DNA of 64,000 nucleotides from NCBI RefSeq assembly GCF_009881055.1, contig NZ_WXFG01000029.1:158527-222526 (forward strand), read 5' to 3'. Made by a program: the position numbers and the translations under genes. Under the pieces are notes generated by a model, which worked only from the letters and a program-made list of their open reading frames with translations, was not told where the DNA came from and did no database searches. This document shows positions 1-9,278 of the stretch, piece by piece (positions within the stretch are counted from its first letter, which is position 1; every line of letters starts with the position of its first letter). This DNA is from Peptoclostridium sp. Its GTDB lineage: Bacteria > Bacillota > Clostridia > Peptostreptococcales > Peptostreptococcaceae.

Positions 1-649
1 CATCACCTATTAGTCCTATGGTTTCAGTAGTCCTGGGAGTATGGATGGTTATAAAGTCAGCCTCTTCAAGCAACTCTCTCAAGCTGTCCCTCTTGGCAGC
101 TCCGAATCTTTCAAATCTCTCGTCGCTTATATAGGGGTCGTATGCCACTATTTTCATGTCAAAAGCTGCCATTCGCCTGGCGACAAGAGAGCCTATCCTG
201 CCAAGTCCTATTATGCCCAGCGTCTTGCCGTATAGTTCTGAGCCCATGAAATTGTCCCTGCTCCAGCCTCCATTTTTGAGGTGGACGTCCGCCTGGGCTA
301 TATTGCGCGCCTGGGCCAGTATCAGCCCTATGGCCAGCTCACACGCAGACATGCTGTTGCTGTCGGGTGTGTTGGCTACTATGACGCCTTTTTTAGTGGC
401 GGGCTCGAGTTTTATGTTGTCAATGCCGTTGCCTGCCCTTCCTATTATCTGCAGCCTGCCTGCGTTCTGGAGCACCTCCTCGTCAATGTACGGATTGCTC
501 CTTACTATTAGGGCATCATAGCCTTCTATTACCTCTGCAAGCTCCTCCTTTGTAATGTCCCTTTTTATGTCAACATCGAAGTGTTCCTCGAGAAGGTCTA
601 TTCCCTCCTTGTTTATAGTCTCCGTAATCAGCACTCTTTTCCTTTCCAT
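1..649 (-). CDS. serA: D-3-phosphoglycerate dehydrogenase, N-terminal part (cut by window edge)
   Basis: Catalyses the NAD-dependent oxidation of 3-phosphoglycerate, the first step of serine synthesis. About 216 residues are visible; the C-terminus lies left of the window. The protein begins MERKRVLITE, and the NAD-binding glycine motif LGIIGLGRIGSLVARR is followed by an acidic residue as usual for NAD enzymes. RAGNGIDNI and VANTPDSNSMSACELA are family motifs of the D-2-hydroxyacid dehydrogenases. The ATG at 649 follows a GGAGGG ribosome site about 6 bases upstream. It lies 70 bp downstream of a class V aminotransferase on the same strand, with no terminator between, so both should be read from the Ser T-box leader near 2.0 kb. 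Confidence 0.93.
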   Translation of the reverse strand, partial: MERKRVLITETINKEGIDLLEEHFDVDIKRDITKEELAEVIEGYDALIVRSNPYIDEEVLQNAGRLQIIGRAGNGIDNIKLEPATKKGVIVANTPDSNSMSACELAIGLILAQARNIAQADVHLKNGGWSRDNFMGSELYGKTLGIIGLGRIGSLVARRMAAFDMKIVAYDPYISDERFERFGAAKRDSLRELLEEADFITIHTPRTTETIGLIGD

Positions 650-719
650 GTCCAGCCCTCCATTTTGTATCCAGCATTTTGGATTCATTGTGCATATCCC
701 GGTAATTTTTTTTCACATG

Positions 720-1796
720 CTAAGCCCTGTTCATGCAATCCTCAAGAGCTCGCAGTGTCCTGTCGGCCATTTCGCAGTCAATGCAGCCCATGTGACCAAT
801 TCTTATTATCCTTCCCTTGAGATGTCCCTGTCCGCCGGATATTATAATCCCGTGCTCCTTCTCCAGCATGGCCTTTACTGATTCAGCCCTTTCGCCAATA
901 TCTACCGCTGTTACCGTATTTGAAAGATAGTCTCCGTGTGTGTATATTTTGAGTCCCAGCTTCTCTACTCCGCTTCTGACCCTTTTCGCCACAAGCTCGT
1001 GTCTTTTCCATACGTTTTCCAATCCTTCCTCCTGTATCATCGCCAGCGCCTCATCGGCCGCCGCCACGAGCGATACTGCTGGCGTATACGGATTCTGGGG
1101 CTTTGCCTTGTTCAGGTCAGCCCTTGCCTTTTCAAAGTCCCAGTAGTATTTTGGCATCTTTGATTTCCCGATATGTTCCCAGGCCCTCTCACTCAGTGAT
1201 ATGAATGTGAGTCCCGGAGGGCTCATCAGGGCCTTTTGCGAAGCCGTTACAACCGCATCAATTCCCCATTCGTCCATTCTCAGCTCTATTCCTCCAAGCG
1301 AGCTTACCGCATCAACTATTAGCAGCTTGTCTTCGCCCCTTAGCATTTCTGCTATTTTTTGTATGTCATTAGTGGCGGCTGTCGAGGTCTCATTGTGGGT
1401 CACTATAACGGCCTTGTGCGAATCCTTCAAGCTGTCACTTATTGCCTGCGGAGCAGCCCCCATCCCCCACTTCACTTCAAGTTTATCAACTTCGAGCCCG
1501 AAAGCCTGCGCTATCTTGGCGAACCTGTCCCCGAATACTCCTATGGATACCAGCAGCACTCTGTCGCCGGGCGAAAACAGGTTTACAAGCACGGCCTCGA
1601 GTCCGCCTGTCCCAGCCGCAGGGAATGTCAGCACATCGCTGCTGGTCTGGAATACGTATTTGAGCCTCTCGCTCAGCTGGGATAGCATGGATGAAAATTC
1701 GCTTGTCCTGTGGTGCATCATGCTCTGGCTCATGGAGTCGAGAACTCTTTTGGGCACGTTTGTAGGCCCCGGTGTCATAAGTAATTTTTCATTCAT
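720..1796 (-). CDS. Class V aminotransferase, probable phosphoserine/serine-pyruvate type
   Basis: A 358-residue PLP enzyme of the alanine-glyoxylate/serine-pyruvate aminotransferase family (fold type I, class V). It opens with the family signature MTPGPTNVP; AGTGGLEA near residues 61-68 binds the cofactor phosphate, VDAVSSLGG (161-169) contains the PLP aspartate, and TASQKAL carries the Schiff-base lysine at about 188. A CGGAGGG ribosome site precedes the ATG. In many anaerobes this family, next to serA, supplies phosphoserine aminotransferase activity where classical SerC is absent; here the serine T-box and the serA neighbour support that role. Exact substrate (phosphohydroxypyruvate, glyoxylate or hydroxypyruvate) is inference. 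Confidence 0.88.
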   Translation of the reverse strand: MNEKLLMTPGPTNVPKRVLDSMSQSMMHHRTSEFSSMLSQLSERLKYVFQTSSDVLTFPAAGTGGLEAVLVNLFSPGDRVLLVSIGVFGDRFAKIAQAFGLEVDKLEVKWGMGAAPQAISDSLKDSHKAVIVTHNETSTAATNDIQKIAEMLRGEDKLLIVDAVSSLGGIELRMDEWGIDAVVTASQKALMSPPGLTFISLSERAWEHIGKSKMPKYYWDFEKARADLNKAKPQNPYTPAVSLVAAADEALAMIQEEGLENVWKRHELVAKRVRSGVEKLGLKIYTHGDYLSNTVTAVDIGERAESVKAMLEKEHGIIISGGQGHLKGRIIRIGHMGCIDCEMADRTLRALEDCMNRA

Positions 1797-1845
1797 GGCT
1801 TTTCCCTCCGTTTAGTTAGGTTGTTCAAGCATAATTTTATCTTTA

Positions 1846-2095
1846 ATAAATAAAAAACCCCGTACTTGACCGAAGTCAAGGACGGGGGATTATCCACGTG
1901 GTGCCACCTTGTTTTGCCGGCTGCAGCCGGCCTCTTGATCTGCTAACGGAAATCAACCGTCAAGGGTTTCTTACCCCCTTGAAGCTCCGGGTCGGATTCG
2001 ACACTCTCCACTGCCGGCTTTCACCTTGTGCCGGCTCTCTGGAAGTGAATGCATGTCTACTGCTACCCTTCAGCGCGATTTCATTTTGATTTAAA
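1846..2095 (-). promoter_or_regulatory. T-box leader, serine-specific (UCC specifier)
   Basis: Read on the minus strand, this leader carries the T-box core AAGGTGGCACCACG at 1909-1896, a Stem I apex around 2034-2014, and a candidate specifier loop GAATCCGACC with UCC (Ser) at 1996-1994. It ends in the terminator CCCCGTCCTTGAC-TTCG-GTCAAGTACGGGG followed by a run of T at about 1856-1850. Uncharged tRNA-Ser would stabilise the antiterminator and allow transcription of the aminotransferase and serA. The T-box call is solid; the specifier assignment was made by eye. Confidence 0.9.
1850..1890 (-). terminator. T-box regulated intrinsic terminator
   Basis: Hairpin with a GC-rich stem interrupted by one mismatch and a TTCG tetraloop, followed by six T on the minus strand. 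It is the OFF state of the serine T-box. Confidence 0.88.
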
Positions 2096-2099
2096 AACA

Positions 2100-2128
2100 A
2101 GTGTATATGAAGTTTAATTTATTGTCAA
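2100..2128 (-). promoter_or_regulatory. Promoter of the serine T-box transcript
   Basis: TTGACA at 2128-2123 and TACACT at 2105-2100 are separated by exactly 17 bases on the minus strand, a strong sigma-A promoter. Transcription should begin near 2093, just ahead of the T-box leader. Confidence 0.8.
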
Positions 2129-2257
2129 CCGTATAACAATATTTTTTTGTTTATTTTTATTTTTAACTTATTTGTTTTATTTTTTTGCCAATTTTATACT
2201 AAGCAGCCGTTTGAATGGGTAATAATATAATTGTGAATATTTGAAGGGAGGCTTGAC

Positions 2258-4627
2258 ATGTCAAATTACAAATATATAAGATGGTTCAACGAAATAAACA
2301 AGCATGATATACCTCTGGTGGGAGGCAAAGGCGCCAACCTCGGTGAGCTTGTGCAGCACAAAATAGCTGTACCGCCGGGCTTTTGCGTAACATCCAATGC
2401 CTACAAGGATTTCATATTAATGTCCAGCCTGAGCGACGATATTGCCGCCATAATTGACAGCATACAGTTCGAAGACACTACCGATCTGCAGATTAAGAGC
2501 TCGAGGATAAGGGACCTCATAATCGACAGCGTTGTGCCCGCTGTGATCAGCAGCGAAATAGAACGTGCCTATGAAGAATTCAGCGACAGCATTGGCATTA
2601 GCGATCCTGAAATAGCCGTAAGGAGCTCGGCAACCGCAGAGGACCTCCCCGACGCTTCTTTTGCCGGGCAGCAGGACACATATCTCAATGTGTTCGGCAG
2701 CAGCAACGTCGTTGAATATGTGAAGAAATGCTGGGCGTCGCTGTGGACTGCAAGGGCGGTATACTACAGGGAGCAAAAGGGCTTCGACCATTTCGAGGTT
2801 TCGCTCAGCGCAATAGTCCAAAAAATGGTCAACAGCGAAAAGGCAGGGGTCATGTTCACTATAAATCCCGTGACTCACAATACTGACGAAATCATGATAA
2901 ATGCCAACTGGGGCCTTGGTGAGTCAGTCGTCTCCGGCGCTGTGACACCTGACGACTACACGGTGAACAAATCCAGCCTTAAGGTGAGCGAAAAGCACAT
3001 AGCCGATAAGGTTTCAATGGTTATCCGGAACAAGTCAAGGCTGGGAACTGTCGAGGTTAGCGTTGCCGAGTTTCTCGGATATGACAAGATAAGCTCCGAA
3101 TGCCTAACTGATGAAGAGGTGCTTGAGCTTGCAAAATCAGGCATCGAGATAGAGGGCATTTACGGCGCTCCCCAGGACATTGAATGGGCTTTTGACATAG
3201 ACACAAAATCGCTCTATATACTCCAGGCAAGACCCGTTACAGCCTTGGGCGAAAAAGGCTCCAAGCCTGCCGATTCAAAGCCGGCTTCCCAGAAGCTCAA
3301 TGTGCTTGTAAAAGGCCTAGGCGCGTCGCCTGGCATAAGCTTTGGAAAAGTTGTGAAAATCAAGGATATGAGCGAACTCTCAAAGGTACGGCATGGCGAC
3401 ATACTTGTAGCCTCGATGACTAATCCTGACATGGTGCCCGCAATGAGGATGGCTGCAGCTGTTGTGACTGACGAGGGCGGGCGTACATGCCACGCGGCCA
3501 TTGTCTCCCGAGAACTTGGAATACCATGCATAGTGAGCGCCAAAAATGCCACGGAGGTACTCATCGAGGGCCAGGAAGTGACGGTTGACGCCACCCGCGG
3601 AATAGTCTATGAAGGCCGGGTTGAGCTTGAAACCAAGCAGCAGGCTCCAGAAAGGGCTTCTGCAGCTGCTCCCGCTATCGCGATGAATGATGCGCTTTCG
3701 AGACTGGCTCCAATTACCGGCACCAAGATATATATGAATCTGGGCGAACCTGAAATGATGGAAAAGTACAAGAATCTGCCCTTTGACGGGATTGGCCTCA
3801 TGCGGATTGAATTCATATTCAGCAACATGATAGGGGCTCACCCCATGTATCTGGTGAAGACCGGGCAGGAGGACTTCTTCATAGACAAGCTTGCCGAAGG
3901 CGTATCCACAGTTGCACAGGCGGCATTCCCAAGGCCTGTAGTAGTAAGGTTCAGCGATTTTAGAACCAATGAGTTCAGAGGGCTCAAGGGAGGCAACGAG
4001 GTCGAGCCTGTTGAAAACAATCCTATGATAGGCTGGCGGGGGGTTGCAAGATACACCTCACCGGAGTACGAGCAGGGCTTTCGACTTGAATGCAGAGCCC
4101 TAAAAAAAGCCAGAGATGAATTCGGTCTTACTAACATATATGCCATGCTGCCGTTTGTGAGAACCACCTGGGAGGTTGAAAAGGCAAAGGCTATAATGGC
4201 ATCCGAGGGACTGGTGCAGGACTCTTCCTTCAAGATATGGATAATGGCCGAGGTTCCGTCTGTAGTGTTTGCCGCAGACGAGTTTGCTCAGCTTGTGGAC
4301 GGCTTCAGCATAGGCAGCAATGACCTGACTCAGCTCATTATGGGCGCCGACAGGGACTCTGGAATACTAAGCCGTATGGGCTACTTCGATGAACGCGCAA
4401 TGTATGTCAAGCGTGCAATACAGATCCTTATAGACGCAGCCCACAGGCATGGCAAGACTATATCAATATGCGGCCAGGCTCCTTCACTCTATCCTGAATT
4501 CACAGAGTTCCTTGTGAATGCGGGCATGGACAGCATAAGCGTAAATCCCGACACCGTGGAGTACACAAGAAAGCTCGTGGCTTCGACAGAGCAGAAGATA
4601 ATCCTGAACAAACTAAGGGGCATCTAA
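2258..4627 (+). CDS. ppsA: Phosphoenolpyruvate synthase
   Basis: 789 residues, the usual length for PEP synthase (pyruvate + ATP + water to PEP + AMP + phosphate), a gluconeogenic enzyme. Domain order is N-terminal ATP-grasp domain (GGKGANLGEL near 22, AVRSSATAEDLPDASFAGQQ near 121), a swivelling phosphohistidine domain (GGRTCHAA with catalytic His412), and a C-terminal TIM barrel (FSIGSNDLTQL, and CGQAPS with catalytic Cys738). A GGGAGG ribosome site lies 8 bases before the ATG. It is monocistronic, transcribed away from the serine operon; a possible -10 TATACT lies at 2195-2200. It ends at a strong terminator shared with hflX. Confidence 0.95.
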   Translation: MSNYKYIRWFNEINKHDIPLVGGKGANLGELVQHKIAVPPGFCVTSNAYKDFILMSSLSDDIAAIIDSIQFEDTTDLQIKSSRIRDLIIDSVVPAVISSEIERAYEEFSDSIGISDPEIAVRSSATAEDLPDASFAGQQDTYLNVFGSSNVVEYVKKCWASLWTARAVYYREQKGFDHFEVSLSAIVQKMVNSEKAGVMFTINPVTHNTDEIMINANWGLGESVVSGAVTPDDYTVNKSSLKVSEKHIADKVSMVIRNKSRLGTVEVSVAEFLGYDKISSECLTDEEVLELAKSGIEIEGIYGAPQDIEWAFDIDTKSLYILQARPVTALGEKGSKPADSKPASQKLNVLVKGLGASPGISFGKVVKIKDMSELSKVRHGDILVASMTNPDMVPAMRMAAAVVTDEGGRTCHAAIVSRELGIPCIVSAKNATEVLIEGQEVTVDATRGIVYEGRVELETKQQAPERASAAAPAIAMNDALSRLAPITGTKIYMNLGEPEMMEKYKNLPFDGIGLMRIEFIFSNMIGAHPMYLVKTGQEDFFIDKLAEGVSTVAQAAFPRPVVVRFSDFRTNEFRGLKGGNEVEPVENNPMIGWRGVARYTSPEYEQGFRLECRALKKARDEFGLTNIYAMLPFVRTTWEVEKAKAIMASEGLVQDSSFKIWIMAEVPSVVFAADEFAQLVDGFSIGSNDLTQLIMGADRDSGILSRMGYFDERAMYVKRAIQILIDAAHRHGKTISICGQAPSLYPEFTEFLVNAGMDSISVNPDTVEYTRKLVASTEQKIILNKLRGI

Positions 4628-4631
4628 TAAA

Positions 4632-4678
4632 GCGGACCCTTCGGAGTGAGCACAAGAAAGTGTTCATCCGAGGGTCCG
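4632..4678. terminator. Bidirectional terminator between ppsA and hflX
   Basis: A long inverted repeat, CGGACCCTTCGGA paired with TCCGAGGGTCCG through one bulge, lies between the convergent ppsA and hflX genes. It follows the ppsA stop at once and probably stops transcription from both sides. Confidence 0.8.
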
Positions 4679-4681
4679 TTA

Positions 4682-5971
4682 TTATTGTTCAAGCACAAAT
4701 TCCCTGTATCTGTTGTAATCTTCGTCCGAGAGCAGGGCCGTCACGCTTATTCCGTTTTCTACATATTCGAATTGTTCTACCTGGCTCTTTTTCTGTATAG
4801 CGCTGAATATGTCGCCTCTTTCAAAGGGAATAAGCAGCTTCGCCTTAGTGAAACTCTTTAAGAGCTTCTTTTCTATCATGTCGACTAGCAGCTCCATGTT
4901 GTAGCCTGTCTTGCAGGATATGAACACCAAGTCCTCCTGCTTTGGATAGCCGGCCTCAAAGCCTGTCTTGTCCATTTTGTTGAATACGGTTATGGTGTCC
5001 TTGTCAAGCGAATCCAGCTGCCTTAGTATGTCCAGCGTCGTGTCCATCTGCATGTCATAGTTTTCGTTCGACGCGTCAACCACATGAAGTATCAGGTCCG
5101 CATATTTGACTTCCTCGAGTGTCGCCTTGAACGCCTCCACAAGGTCGTGGGGAAGGTTGCTTACAAAGCCCACCGTGTCGGTGACAAGAAACTCCTTGCC
5201 GCTTGGAAGCACGGCCTTTCTGAGCGTCACATCGAGCGTGGCGAACAGCATGTCCTTGGAGAAGACTTCCTTTTCTACGCTGTATTCCCTGTGAGTTTTT
5301 ATGAGACTGTTGAGCAGAGTCGACTTGCCCGCATTCGTGTAGCCCACAAGCGCAACTATCGGCACGTTCGCCTTCAGCCTCTGTACTCTTTGAACCTCCC
5401 TGTTTTTCCTGACATCGGAGAGTTCCCTTTTTATGTCGTTTATCCTGCCATCTATGTGCCTTCTGTCGGTCTCTAGCTTTTTCTCTCCCGGACCCCTTGT
5501 GCCTATTCCGCCACCGGTTCTTGAGAGCTGCTTGCCCAACCCTATGAGCCTTGACCTTCTGTATTTGAGCTGCGCTAGCTCTACCTGGAGCTTGCCTTCC
5601 CTTGAAAGGGCCCTTTGCGCGAATATGTCCAGTATGAGCGCGGTCCTGTCAAGAACTGTAACCCCAATAGTATCTTCCAGGTTCCTTATTTGTATTCCGG
5701 AGAGCTCGTCATTGAATACGACCATGTCAGCCTCGAGTTTTTCAACGTAATCCCTGACCTCCTCGGCCTTGCCCGTACCAATGTAGTAGGCCGCATCCCT
5801 TGACTGCTTGTTTTGGGTCAGCCTTGCGACCACTTCGCCTCCGGCCGCCTTCACAAGCTCCTCGAGCTCGTCCATGGAGGCCTCCATGTCAAACTGGCTC
5901 TTTTTCTTTATGTCTGTGATGTTGAGGCCAACAATCAGTATCTTTTCCTTCTTTTCTTTTTTTTCTTCCAT
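4682..5971 (-). CDS. hflX: Ribosome-associated GTPase HflX
   Basis: About 429 residues. HflX binds the 50S/70S ribosome and helps split or rescue stalled ribosomes. The N-terminal HflX domain includes YYIGTGKAEE and VFNDELSG, the linker has the family signature GGGIGTRGPGEKKLE (about 156-170), and the G domain has Walker A GYTNAGKST (about 213), DTVGF as G3 and NKMD as G4. The ATG at 5971 is preferred because an AAGGAAGG site sits about 10 bases ahead; a GTG three codons upstream (5980) would overlap that site. The short lysine/glutamate-rich N-terminus is not conserved. Convergent with ppsA. Confidence 0.95.
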   Translation of the reverse strand: MEEKKEKKEKILIVGLNITDIKKKSQFDMEASMDELEELVKAAGGEVVARLTQNKQSRDAAYYIGTGKAEEVRDYVEKLEADMVVFNDELSGIQIRNLEDTIGVTVLDRTALILDIFAQRALSREGKLQVELAQLKYRRSRLIGLGKQLSRTGGGIGTRGPGEKKLETDRRHIDGRINDIKRELSDVRKNREVQRVQRLKANVPIVALVGYTNAGKSTLLNSLIKTHREYSVEKEVFSKDMLFATLDVTLRKAVLPSGKEFLVTDTVGFVSNLPHDLVEAFKATLEEVKYADLILHVVDASNENYDMQMDTTLDILRQLDSLDKDTITVFNKMDKTGFEAGYPKQEDLVFISCKTGYNMELLVDMIEKKLLKSFTKAKLLIPFERGDIFSAIQKKSQVEQFEYVENGISVTALLSDEDYNRYREFVLEQ

Positions 5972-6137
5972 CCCAGCCACCCCTTCCTTTTTTCTCTAAT
6001 TCAATTATACAATATGCTGCATGTTTTTAACATCTCAACACGCGGTTTGTTCTGTTTTTCGGTACCCACTTTTTCACAAATTATTAGATACCATAAAATG
6101 TTTGTATGATATAATATATCTGTTAAGGAGGGATTAA

Positions 6138-8609
6138 ATGTCTACCGATAATTCCAATAAAAAATTAAAGAAAAAAAGAAAATTTGGCGCAAAATCAATA
6201 TTGTCAACGTTCATTGTATTGTTTTTGTTGCTGGGTGTAACAGCCGGGGGAATCATTTTTGCAGTACTTAAGAACACTTCTCCAATCGATCCTTCAAACA
6301 TACAGAACATGCTGGATGACAGCTCGTTCATATATGACAAGGACGGGAACCTTATTGAGAAGGTTCACAGTGACAGCTTTAGAAGTGTTGTATCTATCGA
6401 AACGATGCCAAAGGATCTTCAAAATGCTTTTATAGCCATTGAAGATGAGCGTTTCTACAAGCACCACGGAGTAGATCCCAAAAGGATAATTGGCGCTGTG
6501 ATTTACGACCTCAAGACTATGAGCAAGGCTCAGGGAGCAAGTACAATCACTCAGCAGCTGGCAAAAAACATATACCTGACTCACGAAAAAACATACACAC
6601 GAAAAATCAAAGATATGTACTACGCTCTGGAGCTTGAGCGCTATCTGACAAAAGACCAGATACTCGAGATGTACCTCAACACCATATACCTTGGAAGAGG
6701 CGCCACAGGAGCCCAGGCTGCGGCACAGACCTACTTCTCCAAGGACGTGTCCGAGCTGAACGTAGCAGAATGCGCAATTATAGCGGGGATCACAAAAAAT
6801 CCTTCAAGGTACTCCCCTTTTACAACAGAAAAAATTGCATCCGGCGAGAGCCTCGATAATATTCAACTTATTTTCTACCCGAATTCAACAAAGGCCGAAT
6901 CAATACCTGCTGAAGAATCTGCTCTCTTCTCACAGATGCTGAGCAAGGGACTCATAGACAAATTTCAGTATGACCAGCTAAACAAAGGTGAGATAGTTGT
7001 AAGAAAGGCCGTTCTCAATCCGAGCTCGGTAGAAAGGCAGCTTACAGTGCTTGGCAAGATGCTGGAGCTCGGCTTTATAAGCCAGGAACAGTATGACGAG
7101 GCCAAGAGCTATCCAATAGAGATAAAAATAGGTTCAAAGAGCGCTTCGGGCATATCCTCATACTTTGGAGATCTAGTGAAAAAGCAGGTGCTCCAGGAAC
7201 TCATAACTGAAAAGGGCTTTTCCGAAGATGAAGCAAGAGACACGCTCTACAAGGGCGGCCTCAGGATATATTCAACAATGGATATGAACATGCAAAAGAT
7301 AGTTGAAAAGGAATTTGAGAATCCCGCCAACTTCCCTGGCTCCTTCAAGGACAGCTCTGGAACAGTCCAGCCCCAGGCCTCTATGGTCATAATGGACCCT
7401 AAAAACGGCGAAGTAAGGGCGCTCGTGGGCGGCAGGATGATAGGTGGAACAAAAATATTCAACAGGGCCATAAATCCAAGACAGCCAGGCTCTGCAATAA
7501 AACCTCTGGCAGCTTATCTTCCGGCTTTGGACAAGGGCATGACAGCTGCCACAATAATAGACGATTCTCCTCACTACGATGACAAAGGGAATCTTTGGCC
7601 TAGAAACTATGACAGAAAATACGGCGGCCCGTCCACAATGAGGGCACTGCTCACGCGCTCCTCCAACGTAGGAACCGTAAAGCTTGCCGAAATGCTTTCT
7701 ACAAGCAAGGCTCAATCGGTAAAGACAATGATATCCTACCTCGAAAAGCTTGGGATATCTACTATAGTAAAAAGCAAGGACAACCCGTCTATTAATGACG
7801 AGAACTTTTCTCTTTCAATGGGAGGAATGAGCAAAGGCGTTACAAACCTTGAACTTACAGCAGCATACGGTGCAATTGCAAACAGCGGAGTTCATAACGA
7901 ACCTATATTCTTTACAAGAGCTGAGACGGCCAATGGCGACGTGCTTCTTGAAAACAAGCCTAAGACCAGGAAGGTAGTATCTGCGCAGGTGGCTTTCATA
8001 CTTCAGGACCTGATGAAATCCGTAGTAGAGGATGGAACAGGCTCAAGAGCCAAGATTGCAAACATGCCCGTAGCAGGTAAGACTGGTACAACCTCCAACA
8101 ACTATGACGCATGGTTTGTAGGTTATACTCCTTATTATGTAGGCGCCACATGGATTGGCTCCGACTTGCCGCGGGAACTTTCAACAGGCAGCAAGATGTC
8201 TGCGATGCTCTGGAGCAAGATTATGTCACAGGTCCACAGCGGGCTCCCAGCAAAGCAGTTTGACCAGCCCGATGGGATTATCAAGGTGAGTATATGTTCT
8301 GTGTCAGGCAAGCTTGCATCTTCAAATTGTGGCGGCCATGTCAAATCTGAGGTTTTCGCCAGCGGCACAGAACCTAAGAGCTACTGCAGTTTGAGCCATT
8401 ATGTAGCCCCTGTAGAGCCGGTCGAGGAGCAGCCGACTGATGCTAACGGCCTCTCCCCAAATGAAGCCGAATGGGAGAACCAGGTTGAAGAATGGCTAGA
8501 CAATGGCAATACCGATAATAACAGCACAACTAACAATAACGGCAACGGAAATGGCAAAGGCAACAACAAGCCGCCTCAAGACAATTCTGCAGTACCTGAA
8601 GGCTATTGA
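6138..8609 (+). CDS. Class A penicillin-binding protein (PBP1A family)
   Basis: 823 residues; polymerises and cross-links peptidoglycan. A basic cytoplasmic tail (residues 1-20) is followed by one transmembrane anchor (about 21-44). The glycosyltransferase domain carries EDERFYKHHG with catalytic Glu102 and GASTITQQLAKN. The transpeptidase domain has SxxK at Ser452 (PGSAIKP), SxN at Ser508-Asn510 and KTG at Lys648. The last roughly 35 residues form an Asn/Gly/Pro-rich low-complexity tail. An extended -10 element TGATATAAT lies near 6108-6115, and the ribosome site is AAGGAGG. Monocistronic, with a terminator that overlaps the stop codon. Confidence 0.95.
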   Translation: MSTDNSNKKLKKKRKFGAKSILSTFIVLFLLLGVTAGGIIFAVLKNTSPIDPSNIQNMLDDSSFIYDKDGNLIEKVHSDSFRSVVSIETMPKDLQNAFIAIEDERFYKHHGVDPKRIIGAVIYDLKTMSKAQGASTITQQLAKNIYLTHEKTYTRKIKDMYYALELERYLTKDQILEMYLNTIYLGRGATGAQAAAQTYFSKDVSELNVAECAIIAGITKNPSRYSPFTTEKIASGESLDNIQLIFYPNSTKAESIPAEESALFSQMLSKGLIDKFQYDQLNKGEIVVRKAVLNPSSVERQLTVLGKMLELGFISQEQYDEAKSYPIEIKIGSKSASGISSYFGDLVKKQVLQELITEKGFSEDEARDTLYKGGLRIYSTMDMNMQKIVEKEFENPANFPGSFKDSSGTVQPQASMVIMDPKNGEVRALVGGRMIGGTKIFNRAINPRQPGSAIKPLAAYLPALDKGMTAATIIDDSPHYDDKGNLWPRNYDRKYGGPSTMRALLTRSSNVGTVKLAEMLSTSKAQSVKTMISYLEKLGISTIVKSKDNPSINDENFSLSMGGMSKGVTNLELTAAYGAIANSGVHNEPIFFTRAETANGDVLLENKPKTRKVVSAQVAFILQDLMKSVVEDGTGSRAKIANMPVAGKTGTTSNNYDAWFVGYTPYYVGATWIGSDLPRELSTGSKMSAMLWSKIMSQVHSGLPAKQFDQPDGIIKVSICSVSGKLASSNCGGHVKSEVFASGTEPKSYCSLSHYVAPVEPVEEQPTDANGLSPNEAEWENQVEEWLDNGNTDNNSTTNNNGNGNGKGNNKPPQDNSAVPEGY

Positions 8610-8630
8610 TTTTTCAATAGCCTTTTTTTA
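8599..8630 (+). terminator. Intrinsic terminator of the PBP gene
   Basis: AAGGCTATTGA-TTTT-TCAATAGCCTT followed by a T run. The stop codon is inside the left arm of the stem. Confidence 0.9.
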
Positions 8631-8744
8631 TTCCACGGAAATAATTTTCCGAATTTTCGATTAAGTTTCAAAGTTTTCATTGTGGGTAACAAAATTACAA
8701 GAGTGTTTAGTCGAAAAAAACAATTATTGTAAGGAGGAATTTCA

Positions 8745-9242
8745 ATGAATAAGACGCTTGATATACTTAAGTTTGCCATGGAAATGGAGAAAAAAGGCCA
8801 GGAATTCTACAAATCTAATATGGGCACGGTTAAGAATCCCAGAGTCAAAGCAATCTTTGAGAATCTTGCCGGAGTCGAAGAAACGCATTACAAACTACTT
8901 GAGCAGTATCATAAAACTCTGCTGGAAACAGGGGATTGGGAAGAATTGGATTTGGATATTTGTGAGCCTTGCGCGGAAAGGCTATATACGGATATAGAGG
9001 CGCGGAGTGTAAACCTTGAATACGACATATCCGACATAACAATACTTCGTATGGCTTATCTCATTGAAAACGACTTTGCACAATTCTATCACAGCGCTGC
9101 CGAAAGCGTTTCAAATCCAAGAGCAAAGAAACTGCTCGCCAATCTTGAAAGCTGGGAGATTCAGCACAGAGAGGCCTTCTATGAGGAATATAAAATAGCT
9201 ATGGAGCAAAACTGGTTCGATCAAAGCTTTGCACCCTTCTAA
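8745..9242 (+). CDS. Rubrerythrin-like di-iron ferritin-family protein
   Basis: 165 residues that look like a four-helix di-iron bundle: Glu20 (GQEFY), Glu45-x-x-His48 (EETH), a Glu in LIENDFAQFYH and a second ExxH pair (EIQHREAF). It has no C-terminal rubredoxin domain, so it resembles the short rubrerythrin/ferritin-like proteins of anaerobes, which reduce peroxide or store iron. A CEPC pair near residue 77 is unusual and might bind metal or form a disulfide. An AAGGAGG site precedes the ATG. Monocistronic, ended by a terminator shared with the response regulator gene. The biochemical role is inferred from family only. Confidence 0.8.
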   Translation: MNKTLDILKFAMEMEKKGQEFYKSNMGTVKNPRVKAIFENLAGVEETHYKLLEQYHKTLLETGDWEELDLDICEPCAERLYTDIEARSVNLEYDISDITILRMAYLIENDFAQFYHSAAESVSNPRAKKLLANLESWEIQHREAFYEEYKIAMEQNWFDQSFAPF

Positions 9243-9253
9243 ATATATAGTGA

Positions 9254-9278
9254 AAGGGACGTCCAGAGGACGTCCCTT
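9254..9278. terminator. Bidirectional terminator
   Basis: Perfect repeat AAGGGACGTCC-AGA-GGACGTCCCTT between the convergent rubrerythrin-like gene and the response-regulator gene; the latter's stop codon touches the stem. Confidence 0.88.
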
